Shown: in pieces, positions 10,500 through 23,123 of the stretch
Position numbering within the stretch: the first letter of the stretch is position 1
Layout: the number at the start of each line of letters is the position of its first letter
From: Lichtheimia corymbifera B2541
Taxonomy: Eukaryota > Mucoromycota > Mucoromycetes > Mucorales > Lichtheimiaceae
Assembly (NCBI GenBank): GCA_000697475.1
Contig: JNEU01000826.1
Location: forward strand, 186,001-250,000
Direction: 5' to 3'
Length of the DNA: 64,000 bases
The notes under the pieces: model-generated
Told to the model about the DNA's origin: nothing
The model's database searches: none
The model's input: the letters and a program-made list of their open reading frames with translations, nothing else
Made by a program: the position numbers and the translations under genes

Positions 10500-10998
10500 A
10501 TGCACCAATTACGACTCACACTCGTTCCACCATCCAGCTATACGAATTTACAATACTTGGACGTGAGGGAATGTGAAATTAATATCATAGACCTAGAGCA
10601 CGTCCTACTCAGGTGCGTATGCCTCAAGTTTCTGGGTGTACGCTAACAAAGGGGACAAGGCCCAAACAGAGCTATGTTGGATAAATGCTGCCATAATCTT
10701 CGACACCTATGTTATTTACCGTACCCCATGCTACAATGAAATCGATGATCAGCAACCAACCAGTAACACCATTTCTTTACGAGCACTGGACATCGATGTA
10801 ACCGATGCAGGTCGTTTTATTGATCAGAACAATCTCAAACACTTGTCTTTGCTACATTGTTATGGTGACCTCATGCCAAATGATCATCCATCGGACCTTT
10901 TCTATCAGAACCGACATTCTCTAAATTCAATCGGTTTAGCTTTGGCTTTGTCCGAGTTGCAGCAGTATATGTCATCTTGGGATAGGGTAGTAACCTAA
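10500..10998 (+). pseudogene. Leucine-rich-repeat protein relic (F-box/LRR-like)
   Basis: Translation gives LRR-type lines: NLQYLDVREC followed by HVLLRC and LKFLGV in one frame, then a TAA at 10644, then NLRHLCYLP in the same frame, then a shift to a second frame reading LRALDIDVTDAGRF, NLKHLSLLHCYG and a final leucine-rich line. The order suits the C-terminal half of a fungal F-box/LRR protein. No F-box or start codon is recognisable upstream. With one stop and one frameshift in about 500 bp this is called a pseudogene; unrecognised introns are less likely because no good splice sites bridge the frames. Confidence 0.5.
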
Positions 10999-11030
10999 GA
11001 TGTAACCATATGTGAAGATGATAAAATCCA

Positions 11031-11235
11031 TTACCCAGAAGCCAGAACCTGTCGCATGATATTATCGTACTGATTTGAGGGCCGGTATGGCCGGTAATAA
11101 CCACCGGGTTTTGAGTTGAGGCAAACCACTTGGTCCCATTTGCTCGTGATCAGCTGCTTGAACAGCTTCCATGAAACTACCAAACCGTGTTCGCAGCCCA
11201 GCATTGATATTTGTACAACAGGACCAGACGACACA
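11031..11235 (-). pseudogene. Broken fragment related to the orphan gene at 60-3287
   Basis: On the minus strand one frame reads LRTRFGSFMEAVQAADHEQ and a second reads VVCLNSKPGGYYRPYRPSN. Both match neighbouring parts of the orphan protein (LRTRLGNFMQAAQAAN and AVCLNSQPGGFYRSYQPSN). About 35 residues between the two blocks are missing and the frame changes at the deletion. The fragment covers less than a tenth of the parent and has no start. It is a decayed paralogue or a captured fragment. Confidence 0.75.
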
Positions 11236-11860
11236 GGATAACAATGAGCACAAGTAATAAAGCAATAGAAAATTGCCTATATCATTACAAAGAACAGCAG
11301 AAGCATCATCAGTGTATGGGGCCAGATAGGCTATCCTTGATACTTACAAATGACGGGCACTCTCTTCATGGTATATGCAATCCAGTAGACGAAAGTTAGC
11401 ATCATTCAACAACTATCACAGATGCCTAAAGATGGTACCGATGTTCTCTATAATAAATGCGAGTATCATTGTCTTGTCCCCTCCACTACCACTACGACTA
11501 TGCACATTACATACGCATGAAATACGAGTATATGACGTCGTCCTCGCACATTCATATTAGAAAAATAGGTGATGTATTATTGTACAATCCTGGGGTCGAC
11601 ATGTTTAATTCCTCCTGATATTATCCAACAATATAACATTACTAAGCTAAGTTCATTCTACAATGCGAATACCGAATATATCGAAGCGCCAAAGCCATTC
11701 AAGGATTCAAAGTTGATCATTTACGTTGGATGGATGACTGTATATGCATGTTTAAGTGCAAGGTCATCACCGGTCCTCCTTGATCCTCTCGTTTCATACA
11801 TGCCATTCTTGCACCAAAATCTCGTCAAGAACAAAGGGTCAAGTCGCAAAGTATATACTT
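11236..11860. other. Spacer without a supported gene
   Basis: A plus-strand frame at about 11569-11880 overlaps the 3' end of the kinase gene, has no domain and is not called. Nothing else is recognised. Confidence 0.4.
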
Positions 11861-14800
11861 TCAATGCTGGGGCAGTATGAAGGGCGTTTGATGAGATGGT
11901 GCCGATGCCGATGGTTGTGTATTGCCCTCTGTACGTTTGATGTGTTGTGCAATCCACTCGTGATGCAATGCGTCGTACGGTCGTAGCCTGTGTGCAGGAT
12001 CCCACTGGAGACAACGGCCAATAAAGTCAACAAATAAAAAGTCGTGACAACCTCCCAATGCATGTATCAATGGCTTGCATCCAGGGCGTCGCTTACGACC
12101 ACGAGAACTGAATGACGGTCTTGGTCTACCATCCAAGTCTTTCGAGTAACGAATTAGTTTTATGCGCATAAATTTGTACGTCGCACAAACTTACCAAAAA
12201 ATAAGTTCCGGCGTGTGCTTTGTTCAACCATATACGCGGGGGGCACGCCAAGTACTTCCATGATGCACACTAGCTGGTCTTGTTCACTTTCACCCGGGAA
12301 AATGGGCATTCCTGTATACAACTCGGCAAGTATACAACCCACACTCCACATATCAATGGGTGTTCCATATGCCATTCCTGTCATTTTAACCCCATTAGCC
12401 AAGGAATGACCCATCATCATATCCTTTAAACTTACCAAGGATCACTTCAGGTGCTCGATAGAAGCGACTTTGAATGTATGTGTATACTAGAGTTTAAATC
12501 ATGAATACATATTCCAATAACGCACGCAGATATCCTCTTATTACCTCGTTCATCCTCAAAACAGCTGCTGCCAAAATCTATAACCTTGATGGATGTCTTG
12601 TTTGGATGCTTTAACAAAATGTTCTGTAACAATGCTAGTTAGTCATAATTATTAAAGGGATCAATAGCCATGTTGAACTTACCTCTGGTTTCAAATCACA
12701 ATGAGCCAATCGATGGTCGTACAATAAGCACAGTGAGCTGATGAGTTGTATTGTAAACCTATAAAGGTAAATTTTAAGTGGATTCCCTCTTGAATGGATT
12801 GCAATTTCTACTCTACCTCCTGATCAAGCTTGGCTTAAACCCTGAAAAGTTGTTGATCTTGATAAACTCATATAGGTTCATGCTGAGACATTCAAAGACG
12901 ACGCACATGTGGTTTCGGAAATAGAAATGATCCAGGACCCGTATATTGTGGCATCGATCATCGGGATCCTATGATAACAGATAGATAGCTGTTAATACCT
13001 TGTGATTCATCACGAGCAGATTGCTATACATTACCCATTCAACCAATTTTTTCAGAATGCGCACCTCGGTTAATGCCTGAGTTTGGAACCGTCGCTTATT
13101 GCGAATCAACTTGACAGCTACTGAATGGCCGGTCTTGTGATCGATACAGCGTACAACTTGACCAAATGATCCTTGGCCAAGACGTTCAAGCACCTCGTAG
13201 CGGTAGGCAAGCTGGTCATGCACCACAAGACGATAATCACCTCTCTCATCATCGTATCCATAGTTCAACACAGGATCATTGGGTCGACCCTTGACCTTTC
13301 GAGCGTGTGGTCCGAAAAAGTAAATATGATCATAATCAAGAAGCTCATGCCGTTCGTATTCCGAGAGATACTGAGAATAATATCGCAATACAACATGACA
13401 GGTCTTTGGGGTGCGTTCCCGTCGAGGCGATGATTGACTGATTTGATTAATATCCGCTTCGCTCAAACGTCGTCGTCTTGGCGGTTTGGGGTGCTGCAGG
13501 TTGTCCAACCCATCAATGTCTTCTTGAGCCTTGCCAGGTACATCATTCTGCGCTATCAAGCTTTCCAACTTTTCTTGCAGACCAACAGGTATAGAGTGAT
13601 CTCCACCACCTAGTGATGTCACACGTACATTCAATATCCCAGTTTTCATCCATCCATCATCATTCGTATACTTACTTTTCAAGGAGACATCAGTGGATGT
13701 TGCTTCTGGATGTAATGGTGGGATCTGTGTAATCGATTCTAAGCTATCATTGAACATGGCCTGTGGACGTAATTGGGGCGATAATGGCTCTTGCTCAGGG
13801 ATATCTTGTCCTTTGGTATGCTTGTTCATCTCTGGCAATGATTTACTCTTCCATGGTTCCAAAGGCTTGCGACCTTGTGTAGCAGTATTATCAATAGTCG
13901 TAATGGGTGTTGTTGCTGCCGTCTTTTTGGATGATGCAAGGCTGCTATTTTCAGTAGATGATGATGGTAAAACTGGTAGAGGATGCGTGGTGGAATCGCC
14001 TCCACAAAGTTGATGTGCTGATGTCTCAATCCAATCATCATTGCACAATGTTGTAAAAGGCGTTGGCGCAGCAGAAAACGATTTCTTTACACCAGCAGGC
14101 TTTGATGTGGTCGTATCGGCATGCTTTGATGGCTTGGATGTTTGCTCATGTGGTGTTGTAGTTGGTTTGGGAATATTCATGCTCAAAGGTTCCATCTTCA
14201 TAGGTGGCAAAGGTGGTGCAAGAGCGGGTGGTGGCGGTGGTGCTGCAAGGCTTCCAGGAAGCGTCTATATCAACAAAGGGATGAATACGCGAGATCGATA
14301 TTCCCATCCCAAATTATTACCTTTCCACGACGACGATTCTTTTTTGTTGAATTGGTGGGTTGTTTGCCAGCAATGTTGTTAGCTTGGGAGTGTTCCAAAG
14401 GTGTTGTGGTTGTATCCTTTTGCTTTTGATCTGAGAAGCTCATGCGTTTCCATAGAGACACGGCTCCTTTCATCAACGATGACTCTCCACGTTTCCCCTG
14501 CAACGAATGCTGACCGCTGCTGGCATCAATGTCCTTGCTTTCACCACCATCTTCACTGGATGTGCTTATCCCACTGTTGTTGTGAGTAGCGGATTTAGCA
14601 TCACCAGACTTTTTGATCGATTTGCCGACAACCTTTATATAATATTCAGCAAGCTTGTAGATGTAACAAAGGAGAATTCTTTATTTACCTTGCTATTGTT
14701 AGAAGATGAACGAGTCGGTAGTGGTGGGATGGGTGGAGTGAGATGTGTACTTGCTGCAAGATCATGTTGAGATTGGTTCTTTTGAAGAGGTTGAAGGCGT

Positions 14801-15651
14801 GATGATGATGATGATGATGATGATGAAATGCCTGTTGTAGAACGACGTCGTTGTCTCATTGTGATAGATGTTGTACGAGTAATACCACCAATTGATCCAC
14901 TTGACAATGTCCTCTTGTGCGACTCACGCTGTGGCTGTGAAGTTTTCCCATCTGCTGGTACAAGTCCCAATTTATGCCTGACGTTGGTGATGATGTTGTC
15001 AGTTAGGTGTTGATCAGCTGCATGTGTTGATTTACGGCGTTCTCGTCGTTTCTTGGTTGATCCATGTGAAGCATCAATAAGCTCATTTCTGATCTGCTCA
15101 ATATCGACATTGGGTAAACTAGGAGGTGTATCTTGAGTGTCATCAGGTGGTGGAGGCGGCGATCTCAAGGAACGTGAACGTGATCGACGAGTACCAATCT
15201 TTGACCATGATCGGTTTCTTTTGATATTGCTGGTTGTTGTTGTTGTTCCTCTATCCTCATCCATCACCATGGATTTTGCCTTTGTAGTGCGCCGAGAGCT
15301 CGTCTTTGATACATCCGTGCTACCACCGTCATCTGATTCCTGAAGGTCCAGCCAATTCTGAGCAGTGGATATATTTGATACAAGATTGACAGCACTCAGT
15401 TTAGATACGTCAGAGTTGTCGTCAGCAGAGGCGGGTGGTGGTGAATGATTGACAAATGGGATACGCAATTCATGATCTTGTACACCAGAATCCGAATCGT
15501 CGGATTTATGAAGGGTTGTCGATGATGAAGGCTTCTTTATCGATTCATGCTGATGTTGACGAGATTTCGATCTTCCCAATAATCTGATATCAAATGCGTC
15601 AAGAATGCTCTTGCGTTGCTTTGTTGAAGGCGGTACTTGTTTGCTGATCAT
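11861..15651 (-). CDS. DYRK-family protein kinase (class II, DYRK2/Pom1-like)
   Basis: Nine exons stay in phase: 15651-14689, 14632-14321, 14264-13035, 12968-12817, 12758-12683, 12623-12545, 12486-12436, 12377-12195 and 12138-11861; the product is about 1107 residues. The first 700 residues are low complexity (Ser/Thr, basic RSRSRS, proline runs), as in regulatory tails. A DYRK homology box follows ([14 protein letters not shown], then IYFFGPHA), then the kinase domain from about residue 780: glycine loop [12 protein letters not shown] lysine, catalytic HCDLKPEN, DFG, and the DYRK activation loop [14 protein letters not shown] with its autophosphorylated second Tyr, then [11 protein letters not shown]. 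The start is the first ATG of the long frame; upstream codons are non-ATG. In fungi this class includes Pom1 (polarity, cell size). All catalytic residues are present. The exact orthologue was not determined. Confidence 0.92.
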
Positions 15652-17419
15652 TGACAGGGGAAGAAGTCTTGGTGTATATATATCCTCGTTTGACGCACAC
15701 ACTCACAAAGTAGTTGTATCTTCAATAATAGAGTCTCGTGTTGCAAATGGACTGTGCGGATTGTATGCAGGAGGGAGTTGCTTAATGACTTGCCACCAGG
15801 GGGTAGATGAAGGGTATCAGATGCAGAATGGGGGTATGGCTCTACACTTGTTCGCACTTAGTAATGCAATTGCGACCGTGCATTTCGTTCATTGTACCTT
15901 TGAAGAGACTGATGATGGGTTGGGTAGGCGAGAGTGCGGAAAAGAAAGGTCAACAACAAGCAGACTTTAAGCTGTCGAGAAAGTACAAAGGCAGTAAAGA
16001 CGGGATTTATATTTGGAACAAAAGGGACACCGAGCCACAGGCATCTCCTTGCTTCATCATGCAAAACAATCGACGTTTATTGCAGCATTGATGTTGGGAC
16101 GAATATAAAGAAAAAGATCATCCATATGATGCTGCTCAACTATTAATGCGATACACAAGCACCTATATCAAGGTTCACCATTCTTCTCCCACGCATATAG
16201 CTTATTTGATCACCTCAAAAGGAATGGATGTCTTGTAATGTTTGCTTTACGTTCCTTTGTTTCACCTCCTTTTTGTCTTCGGAATCTTGCCGGTGATTAC
16301 CGGTATGGCGCTTGTTTCTCCTTGGGGATCATCCATATAATAGTGGCCCTGTTTCAGCAGCGACAATTGAAAGAATAAAGACGCGTTGGGTATTTCAGTG
16401 GCATCCCAATGTGACCATTGTCATTGTAAAATGGGCACAGACTTGGTCATTTTCAAGCGTGGGTGTGCATCATGAGACTTGACGACTATCGTACAATGGC
16501 TACTTTTTACAACGTAAGACAAGCTGCCATCAAACTCATTTCCTGGTTTATGCAATAATAGCAATGACATATCATGCCATTTGAATGCAAATGATCAATA
16601 ATGGCTAAGAATGGCTAAGAATGATGCTCGTTTGAAATTGTTGACTGTAAGATGGATCAACAAGAGTTTTACGTGTGTGTGTGTATCACAGGCCACCCCG
16701 TTCACAATCCATGAACGGGTACAACGGTAAAGTGATCCCGACACGGTTGCCCGGGAATGGACTTTTTGTCGCACGAGCACATACACACAACAAATAAAGC
16801 GCATTGCAATGTAGATAAGAGCGCGGGGTGAGGATTGGTATGCATATGATTGTTGTTGTTGTGTCGATCGGGTGGTGGCGGCTTGAGCTTGACGGTGAAT
16901 GGGTTGTTGGGTGGATGAAACCATTGCATGGATCCGATGACTTTTAACTGGGGGCAGATTGTGTGGGGATCACCATCAGCAGACCTTAAGATGTCGTTGT
17001 TACTCACATGGTGATATGTGGTATAGTGGTCATAGTGGTCTTTTAACACGTCAGCATGGGGTAGTTAATGGATAATAACAAATGGGTCGGCTGAGGAGTG
17101 TTGTTCCGACAAACCCGATGGGTAACATCTTTTTTGTTTGGCATCACACGCTGTTGTGGGCGTTGATGAGAAAGTGTTCACAGCTGATCATCCGCGACAG
17201 GGAAGGAGACCTTTCTTGCCGAAGCACTGATGTGACACCACGCACCAGGGCCGACAGAGATAAACCGATGACCTGCTTACTTGTCGTACACACACGCACA
17301 TACTCTTTTATATCAACCGCTTTGATTTCTTTATCCTTGTTTCTTTTTCTTCTCTCCTTGTTATCATCTACACTCACACACACGCACCCACTTTGTCCTT
17401 TTTTTTTTCTTTTACTCTG
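15652..17419. promoter_or_regulatory. Divergent promoter region between kinase and zinc-cluster genes
   Basis: About 1.77 kb separates two divergently transcribed start codons. Short frames on both strands lack domains. Pyrimidine-rich stretches just before 17420 are typical of fungal 5' leaders. No specific operator could be assigned. Confidence 0.4.
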
Positions 17420-18862
17420 ATGCCACCTAGTCCACCCAATAGCAATAACACAGCTCAAGGTCGTCACCATCATCATCATCATCATCATCACCATCCCATT
17501 ATAGTGGAAAGAACCATACGTACATGTGAACCTTGTAGGCGGCGTAAACGACAATGCAATGGTGTCAAGCCATGTACTCAGTGTACCGAGTCACATATTG
17601 ATTGTGTGTACAGCGTGGTTTCCGATGTACCTCGTTCAGTCTTCACTACTAGTACAGCACGTCGTCTTAGCTCTGGATCAGCTTGTGAGACCTGTCGTCG
17701 ACGCAAAACAAAATGCGATGGTGGTAGTCCATGCGGTTTTTGTGCCTCTGCAGGTGTTGAATGTGTCAACAATTCCGAACGAAGGAAACGTGCTATGGGT
17801 ATCCCAACAACAACAACAAGTGCGAATGCAACATCTTCAGCAGCTATACCAAATGTAGCTCCACCACCAGATCCTGATGCCATTGATCGTATCGAAGATA
17901 GACTACGTCGAATTGAAAAGCTGATGACAGCCTTTACTCCTGCAGCTAATAGTCCACTCGCTGCATCTACACGACCCATACATTGCTCCTCACCACCACC
18001 GCCACCAACGTCATCAGGTAGACGAATGATTAGACACCACCGTCATTCGGTACAAGGTATCAGCGTTGCAAAAGAGCAGGCTGAACTGCGGACAGCTTAC
18101 GCGCTCAAAAAACGTGGAGGTTAATAATCGTTTCATTGCTTGTGTATAACCATTGAATGAGAAACTAATATTTCTTGTAGGCATGTCGCCACCGCCATCA
18201 CCTTATTACGATACAAATGGTGGTAGCAACAGCAACAATACCAGTGCTGCTGCTATTGCAAGGTATGCAACACCTCCAAACAGTGGTGGAAAAGCGCGAT
18301 ATAACAATCAAAATCATGCATCCTCGCCATCTCCACCACCATCACTATCTCCTATCATGCGTCAAAACAGCTCTACAACACAACCCATTACATCGTCCAT
18401 GTTCAATCTTACGCTATCGCCATCGTCTTCAACAACGTCATCCACGTCCAACAATTCTTCAATGATGATACCACCTTTGACTACACCACAATCATCCATG
18501 TCAGCACCCCCAATGGCTGTTCCTCCTCAATCACACAACCATTATCAACAACATGCTGCTGAACATCAACCATCAATACATAGAGGACATCACAACACAA
18601 CAAGTATATCATCATCCGCTGAGAATGAATGGAAAATTGCCACTTCCACGAGCATGCCAAGTTTAATGGGTAAGAGAAGCATGGGGGTGGATATATGAAA
18701 TGACTCACACGCAACGTTATAGATCAATTGTCAAAGAGAACATTTGGCAATACACCAGCATTTACATTTCCCCCGTATCCATTAACACCATCACCACATC
18801 ATCAACATCATCAACAACCTTCTCCTCCTGCAGCATCATCACCATCATCCACCATTGAATGA
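17420..18862 (+). CDS. Transcription factor with two tandem Zn(II)2Cys6 clusters
   Basis: Three exons (17420-18119, 18181-18669, 18723-18862) encode about 442 residues. After a run of ten histidines there are two complete fungal binuclear clusters, at residues 36-62 and 89-115. Both have the spacing C-x2-C-x6-C-x5-C-x2-C-x6-C and a basic RRRK stretch after the second cysteine. Each alone would be a normal DNA-binding domain. A short heptad-like helix (IDRIEDRLRRIEKLM, about residues 153-168) follows, in the place where such factors usually dimerise. The rest is Ser/Pro/Asn-rich and disordered in appearance; no fungal-specific middle homology region was seen. The start is the ATG at 17420; codons upstream in frame are not ATG. 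The paired clusters are unusual, since most family members have one cluster and bind as dimers. Confidence 0.88.
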
Positions 18863-20202
18863 AAACAAGAATTCATTATCATTATCGAAATCGTTTCTCT
18901 TCTCAAAGGCTGTTGTGCACGTTGCCATGGTGGCAAGAAGCAAAAATTTCCCACAAAAGAATAAATCGAACACTAATTCCTTACACTTGTTCATGCGACA
19001 TGATTACACTTGGATCCCAAGACATACGCTCATGCATGATATGATGTCGATAGGAGGTGGGGGTAATAGCCTAAAGAAGGAAAACAAAAATTTGAGCATA
19101 TCAGCCGTGGATATAAGACCATCAGAAGAACGCGGGTGTCCTATCCATGTGGTTGTTCAGATTATCAAGAGGAATAAGGCAGGTAGCATCATCTGTGCAA
19201 GGTATCACCACTTGATTGATCATGGGATCATCACTGGCCTCTCTTTTTTCCCTCTCAACCAGAATGAGCCATGCTCTGGTTGGTACCCTGTGTGTGTGTG
19301 TGTGTGTGTGTCACAGAACAACATGCTCAGGTATCTTTTATTTTACGACGAGAGCAAGAAGAAAGAATGGATGAAAGGTTTGCAATGAACAACGTTGATG
19401 AGTACTAGTGTAGTGGGCTAAAAGGGGTGTAGACCACTGTCATTAGTGAAGATCTTGACAAATGTACTACCGGAAACATAGCCGTGCAGAGCTCACGCTC
19501 ACACGTCTTTCCGCTATTCGGAAAAGTTCCATTACGCAAGACTGTGTGGGTGAAAGGATGTGTGTGTGTGTGCATGACATGGAAGGAAACACAAAAAAAG
19601 AAATTCCACGGAATGAAATCGGTGCAACAACAGTAAAGGCGGGTGATGATGGATGCATGATCTGGCGTTTGTATCTAGTTTATGCAATTGCAGATGATGA
19701 TGATGATGATGGTTGGCAACAGCATTGCACAACATAAACTTTGGCGCAATGATCAGGTCACCAGTTACTATACATCCAGGCGTGCAGCCTAGTAATATCA
19801 ACTCAGGGACAATTATGCAGCAGCAACAAATGCGATATTCTAAACCCTCGACAAAACGTCATTATCCTTTCTCTTATTGTTGTCGTTAAATAACATGTCA
19901 ACCGCTACTGCTTGCTTGATTTGGCAGATCACACAGTTATCCAGATCACCTTTTGCATTGACGTCATCCAAACCAATATGGCTCTCTCTTGTGGTGTATA
20001 TGTATGTCTGTGACACATATACCCGCAGCAACATCTTTCTCTTGTACCTATGCTGTAAGGTGGTGGGTGACACATGAAACCGCAGCAGCAGCAACAACAG
20101 CGCGGATAAAGAGTTGTTCCTGGAGCGGTCCGCTCATTGTACCTTTGTTTCACTTGCTGTCAGAGAAACGCTCTCTCACTCTTCTCTCACACAAAACACA
20201 CA
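18863..20202. other. Spacer with TG microsatellite and nucleotidase promoter
   Basis: A (tg)n tract lies at 19289-19311. No gene is supported. The last 60 bases before 20203 are rich in ctctct and acacaaaaca, a typical fungal leader for the gene that follows. Confidence 0.5.
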
Positions 20203-21359
20203 ATGACCATCGACTCTGAAGCTGATTCCCCCGTTTTCTTTTTCGATTGCGACAATTGCCTTTATGTATGTAGTCAACTCATTGTATCGTTCATTATTGA
20301 CATTGCTCTCATGCAATACAGTCCAAAGATCTTGGTGTTCTCCAACTCATGAGACAAAAGTGAGTAACGAACCTAGCCTAGCCATGCACGCTTTGCTTAC
20401 CAGTAGTTTCTATATAGGATTGTCGAGTATTTCGTAAGGATGGGCATGGAAGAAAATGAGGGTAAGCGTATATATCCATACATGGTTGATTTAGCATGCA
20501 ACTCACATCACATATCAGCCAAGGAACTTCGGGCAAGATACCACATGGATTACGGCCTTGCCTTGCGTGGTCTTCAAAAGCACCATGAAGTCGACCCTAT
20601 TCAGTATGGTAAGTTGGGTTGTATGGAAGCAATTGATCGTTCATGGGTACTTGAAACTAACCATGGCTATAAAAGACAAGGAGGTGGACGGCAGTCTTCC
20701 ACTCGACGACATCATGAAGCCTGATCCTGTACTTCGTGAAATGCTTGCTGGTCTCAAGATGAAGAAATGGATCTTTACAAATGCATACTATCCTGTAAGT
20801 CGTCATTGGGATGTTGGCAAGCCTCTGCTTACTAACCATTTGGTATTTATAGCACGCTTGGCGGTGTGTAAAGCTTTTGGGCATCGACGATCAATTTGAT
20901 GGTATGGTTTGTAAACATGGAAAAAGTGCAATCACAGGGTAACTTACCATTATTATACTACATAGGCATGACGTTTGCTGATTACCGTGTACCTGACTTT
21001 GTTTGCAAACCTGGTATGTCGTCTACTTGATATATACATTCTCAAGACCAGTGGCTCATTTGCTTTTCTGATATGTAGAAATTGAGGCGTACAAAAAGGC
21101 AATGGAAGAAGCAGGTGTCAAGGACCCGAGCCTGTGCTACCTCGTGGATGACTCTGCAGCAAATGTGGATGCAGCCAAGGTATGTTGTTGACAGCTGTTT
21201 AATCTCTGCGTGGGAACATCCAATATTGATGGGACATTTTAGTCTCTTGGTTGGACAAGCATCCATGTCACCGATGACCTTGATGGCCCAAAGCACGGCG
21301 ACTACCAAATTACCACCATTCATGACTTGGCCAAGGTGCTTCCTCATTTGTGGCAATAG
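20203..21359 (+). CDS. HAD-family pyrimidine 5'-nucleotidase (Sdt1/Phm8-like)
   Basis: Nine short exons splice in phase: 20203-20265, 20322-20359, 20418-20461, 20519-20608, 20676-20794, 20853-20901, 20966-21013, 21079-21179 and 21243-21359. They give 222 residues, in line with yeast Sdt1. HAD motif I is DCDNCLY near residue 15 (nucleophile and acid/base aspartates), motif II is IFTNA, and the late motif is YLVDDSAANVDAAK. The RYHMDYGLALRGL cap helix is characteristic of this nucleotidase group, which removes phosphate from pyrimidine mononucleotides; in yeast Phm8 also acts on lysophosphatidate and nucleotides in starvation. Likely cytosolic; no signal peptide. It ends 187 bp from the convergent protease gene. 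Confidence 0.92.
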
Positions 21360-21545
21360 ACAGCATTAGAGACAATTACCTTAAATCAATGTTTCATGTC
21401 AAGACTTTTACGGCGGGTTCCATGTACGATATCCTTGTAGAAATGCCTATTGATTCCAGTTTCTTTATGATTTTACTACTTGCACGATAAAATATAAATC
21501 ACCATGTATGACACATTTTTCTTCGCTTCATAATGGAATATTTAT

Positions 21546-23123
21546 TTACTCCTCGGCTGTGATATACGCCATGATGTTATTCTCTGGACCAGCAGAGTTA
21601 TCAGGGAAAGCTATCACATTCTTGGTACCGAGTTCAGTCAATAACGAATACAGTTGTTTGGGTGATTCAAAGGATTGGCGTGATAGCAACGAGGCTGCAA
21701 TACCCACCACGTGCGGTGATGCCATACTATTGAGACAAGGAAATAAAAATCCTATTAGCTTGATATGTTTCATATTTCTTTGTTTGTTGTACCTTGTTCC
21801 ATCCAATGATTTAACGTTGCCATGGTCACCTCCCCCAATCCATGTGCTCACAATATCGGTACCCGGTGCATACATACTAACGCATGGACCAGTATTCGAG
21901 TACGATGCAACTCTATCATTGATATCCGTGGCACCAATCACAAAGACATCCGGACTTGAAGAAGGAGAAAAATTACAGGCATCAGCACCTGCATTGCCAG
22001 CTGAAACAAAGACAGGGATATTGTGTTCTTGCACAAGACTGCGGATAGCAGCATTCATTACCCGAGAGGGTGGTCCACTGAGGGATAGATTGACTACAGC
22101 CTTGCCAGGTGTAGCTGCTTGCACAACATGTGACAATCCTACATCATTATATAACATTATTAGCTCGCTAAATCCATGCATCGCTGTATTATCTTACCTT
22201 TTAGCATGGTGCTCAACTTGCCGTCACCCGTTTTGTTGAGAATCTTGACCGATTGGATATTGGCAGCCTTAGCTACCCCGTATACTTTGCCTGCCACTTT
22301 GCCTGCCACATGGGTACCTTCCAATATCCCACATGGTCCGATTAGACCACCATCATTTCATGTAAAGATAACGACATACCATGTCCTGCAAAATCGGTAT
22401 CTTCTTCTTCTTGTACGAAATTTGAGGATGTAAATGCTCTTCCTTCGAAATCAGGGTGCTCGACGTGGACGCCGGAATCCAATACAAACACGTCAACCCC
22501 ATGCCTGGGAATATTAAATGTTAGTCTTTGTTGCATTCGTTTTCTTTGTTATGTATTACCCTTCATCATCAGCATAGTCGTATATGGATAAATCATTCAA
22601 CTCGCGCTGACGAATGCGTGCTAAACCCCAGTTAGGGCTTACAGCTTTGTAATGCATGGATCGTTTCTCAACCGGCATAGCTCGTGTAAGCGTAGTTTTG
22701 TATACATTGTCGCTCTCAATAAACTCAATAGCGTCATCTTGATGCAAGAGCTGAACGAATTGATCATCCAATGCGCCTGTCATCGTAAAGAAGCTATCTC
22801 CCATATGTATGGAATCCAAGAGGATGGGAGTGTTTGTATCGGCTGCTTGATAGCTAACGTCTCCACCGCTTGCCATTGATACCATGAACTCGTTATGCTT
22901 GGATGCAAGGAATGCGTGTGCTATATTAATGATCGTTATCAGGATGGCACAACAACATATACATGCCATGGTTTAAAAGCTTACCGGAGCTCGCATTGTA
23001 TGCGGGGTTGAATTTAATCACATACGCTGCATGATCGGTTGTGTCACGGTAGACGTCGGTTACAGCTGCGGAAACCGCGTATGCGATCGCACAGCAGCTT
23101 GAAAGAGCTAATGGCAGTTTCAT
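21546..23123 (-). CDS. Secreted subtilisin-like serine protease (S8, proteinase K type)
   Basis: Six exons (23123-22985, 22920-22560, 22504-22380, 22317-22198, 22138-21793, 21726-21546) give 423 residues, a normal length for a pre-pro-subtilase. A hydrophobic signal peptide (about residues 1-20) is followed by an I9-type propeptide with HAAYVIKF and a maturation region ending around KAVSPNWGLARI. The triad is complete: Asp in VLDSGVHVEHPD, His in GHGTHVAG, Ser in GTSMASPH, and the oxyanion Asn is in SAGNAG. The GHGTHVAG motif depends on the acceptor at 22318 and the catalytic Ser codon is split by the last intron. Likely extracellular or vacuolar. Confidence 0.93.
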
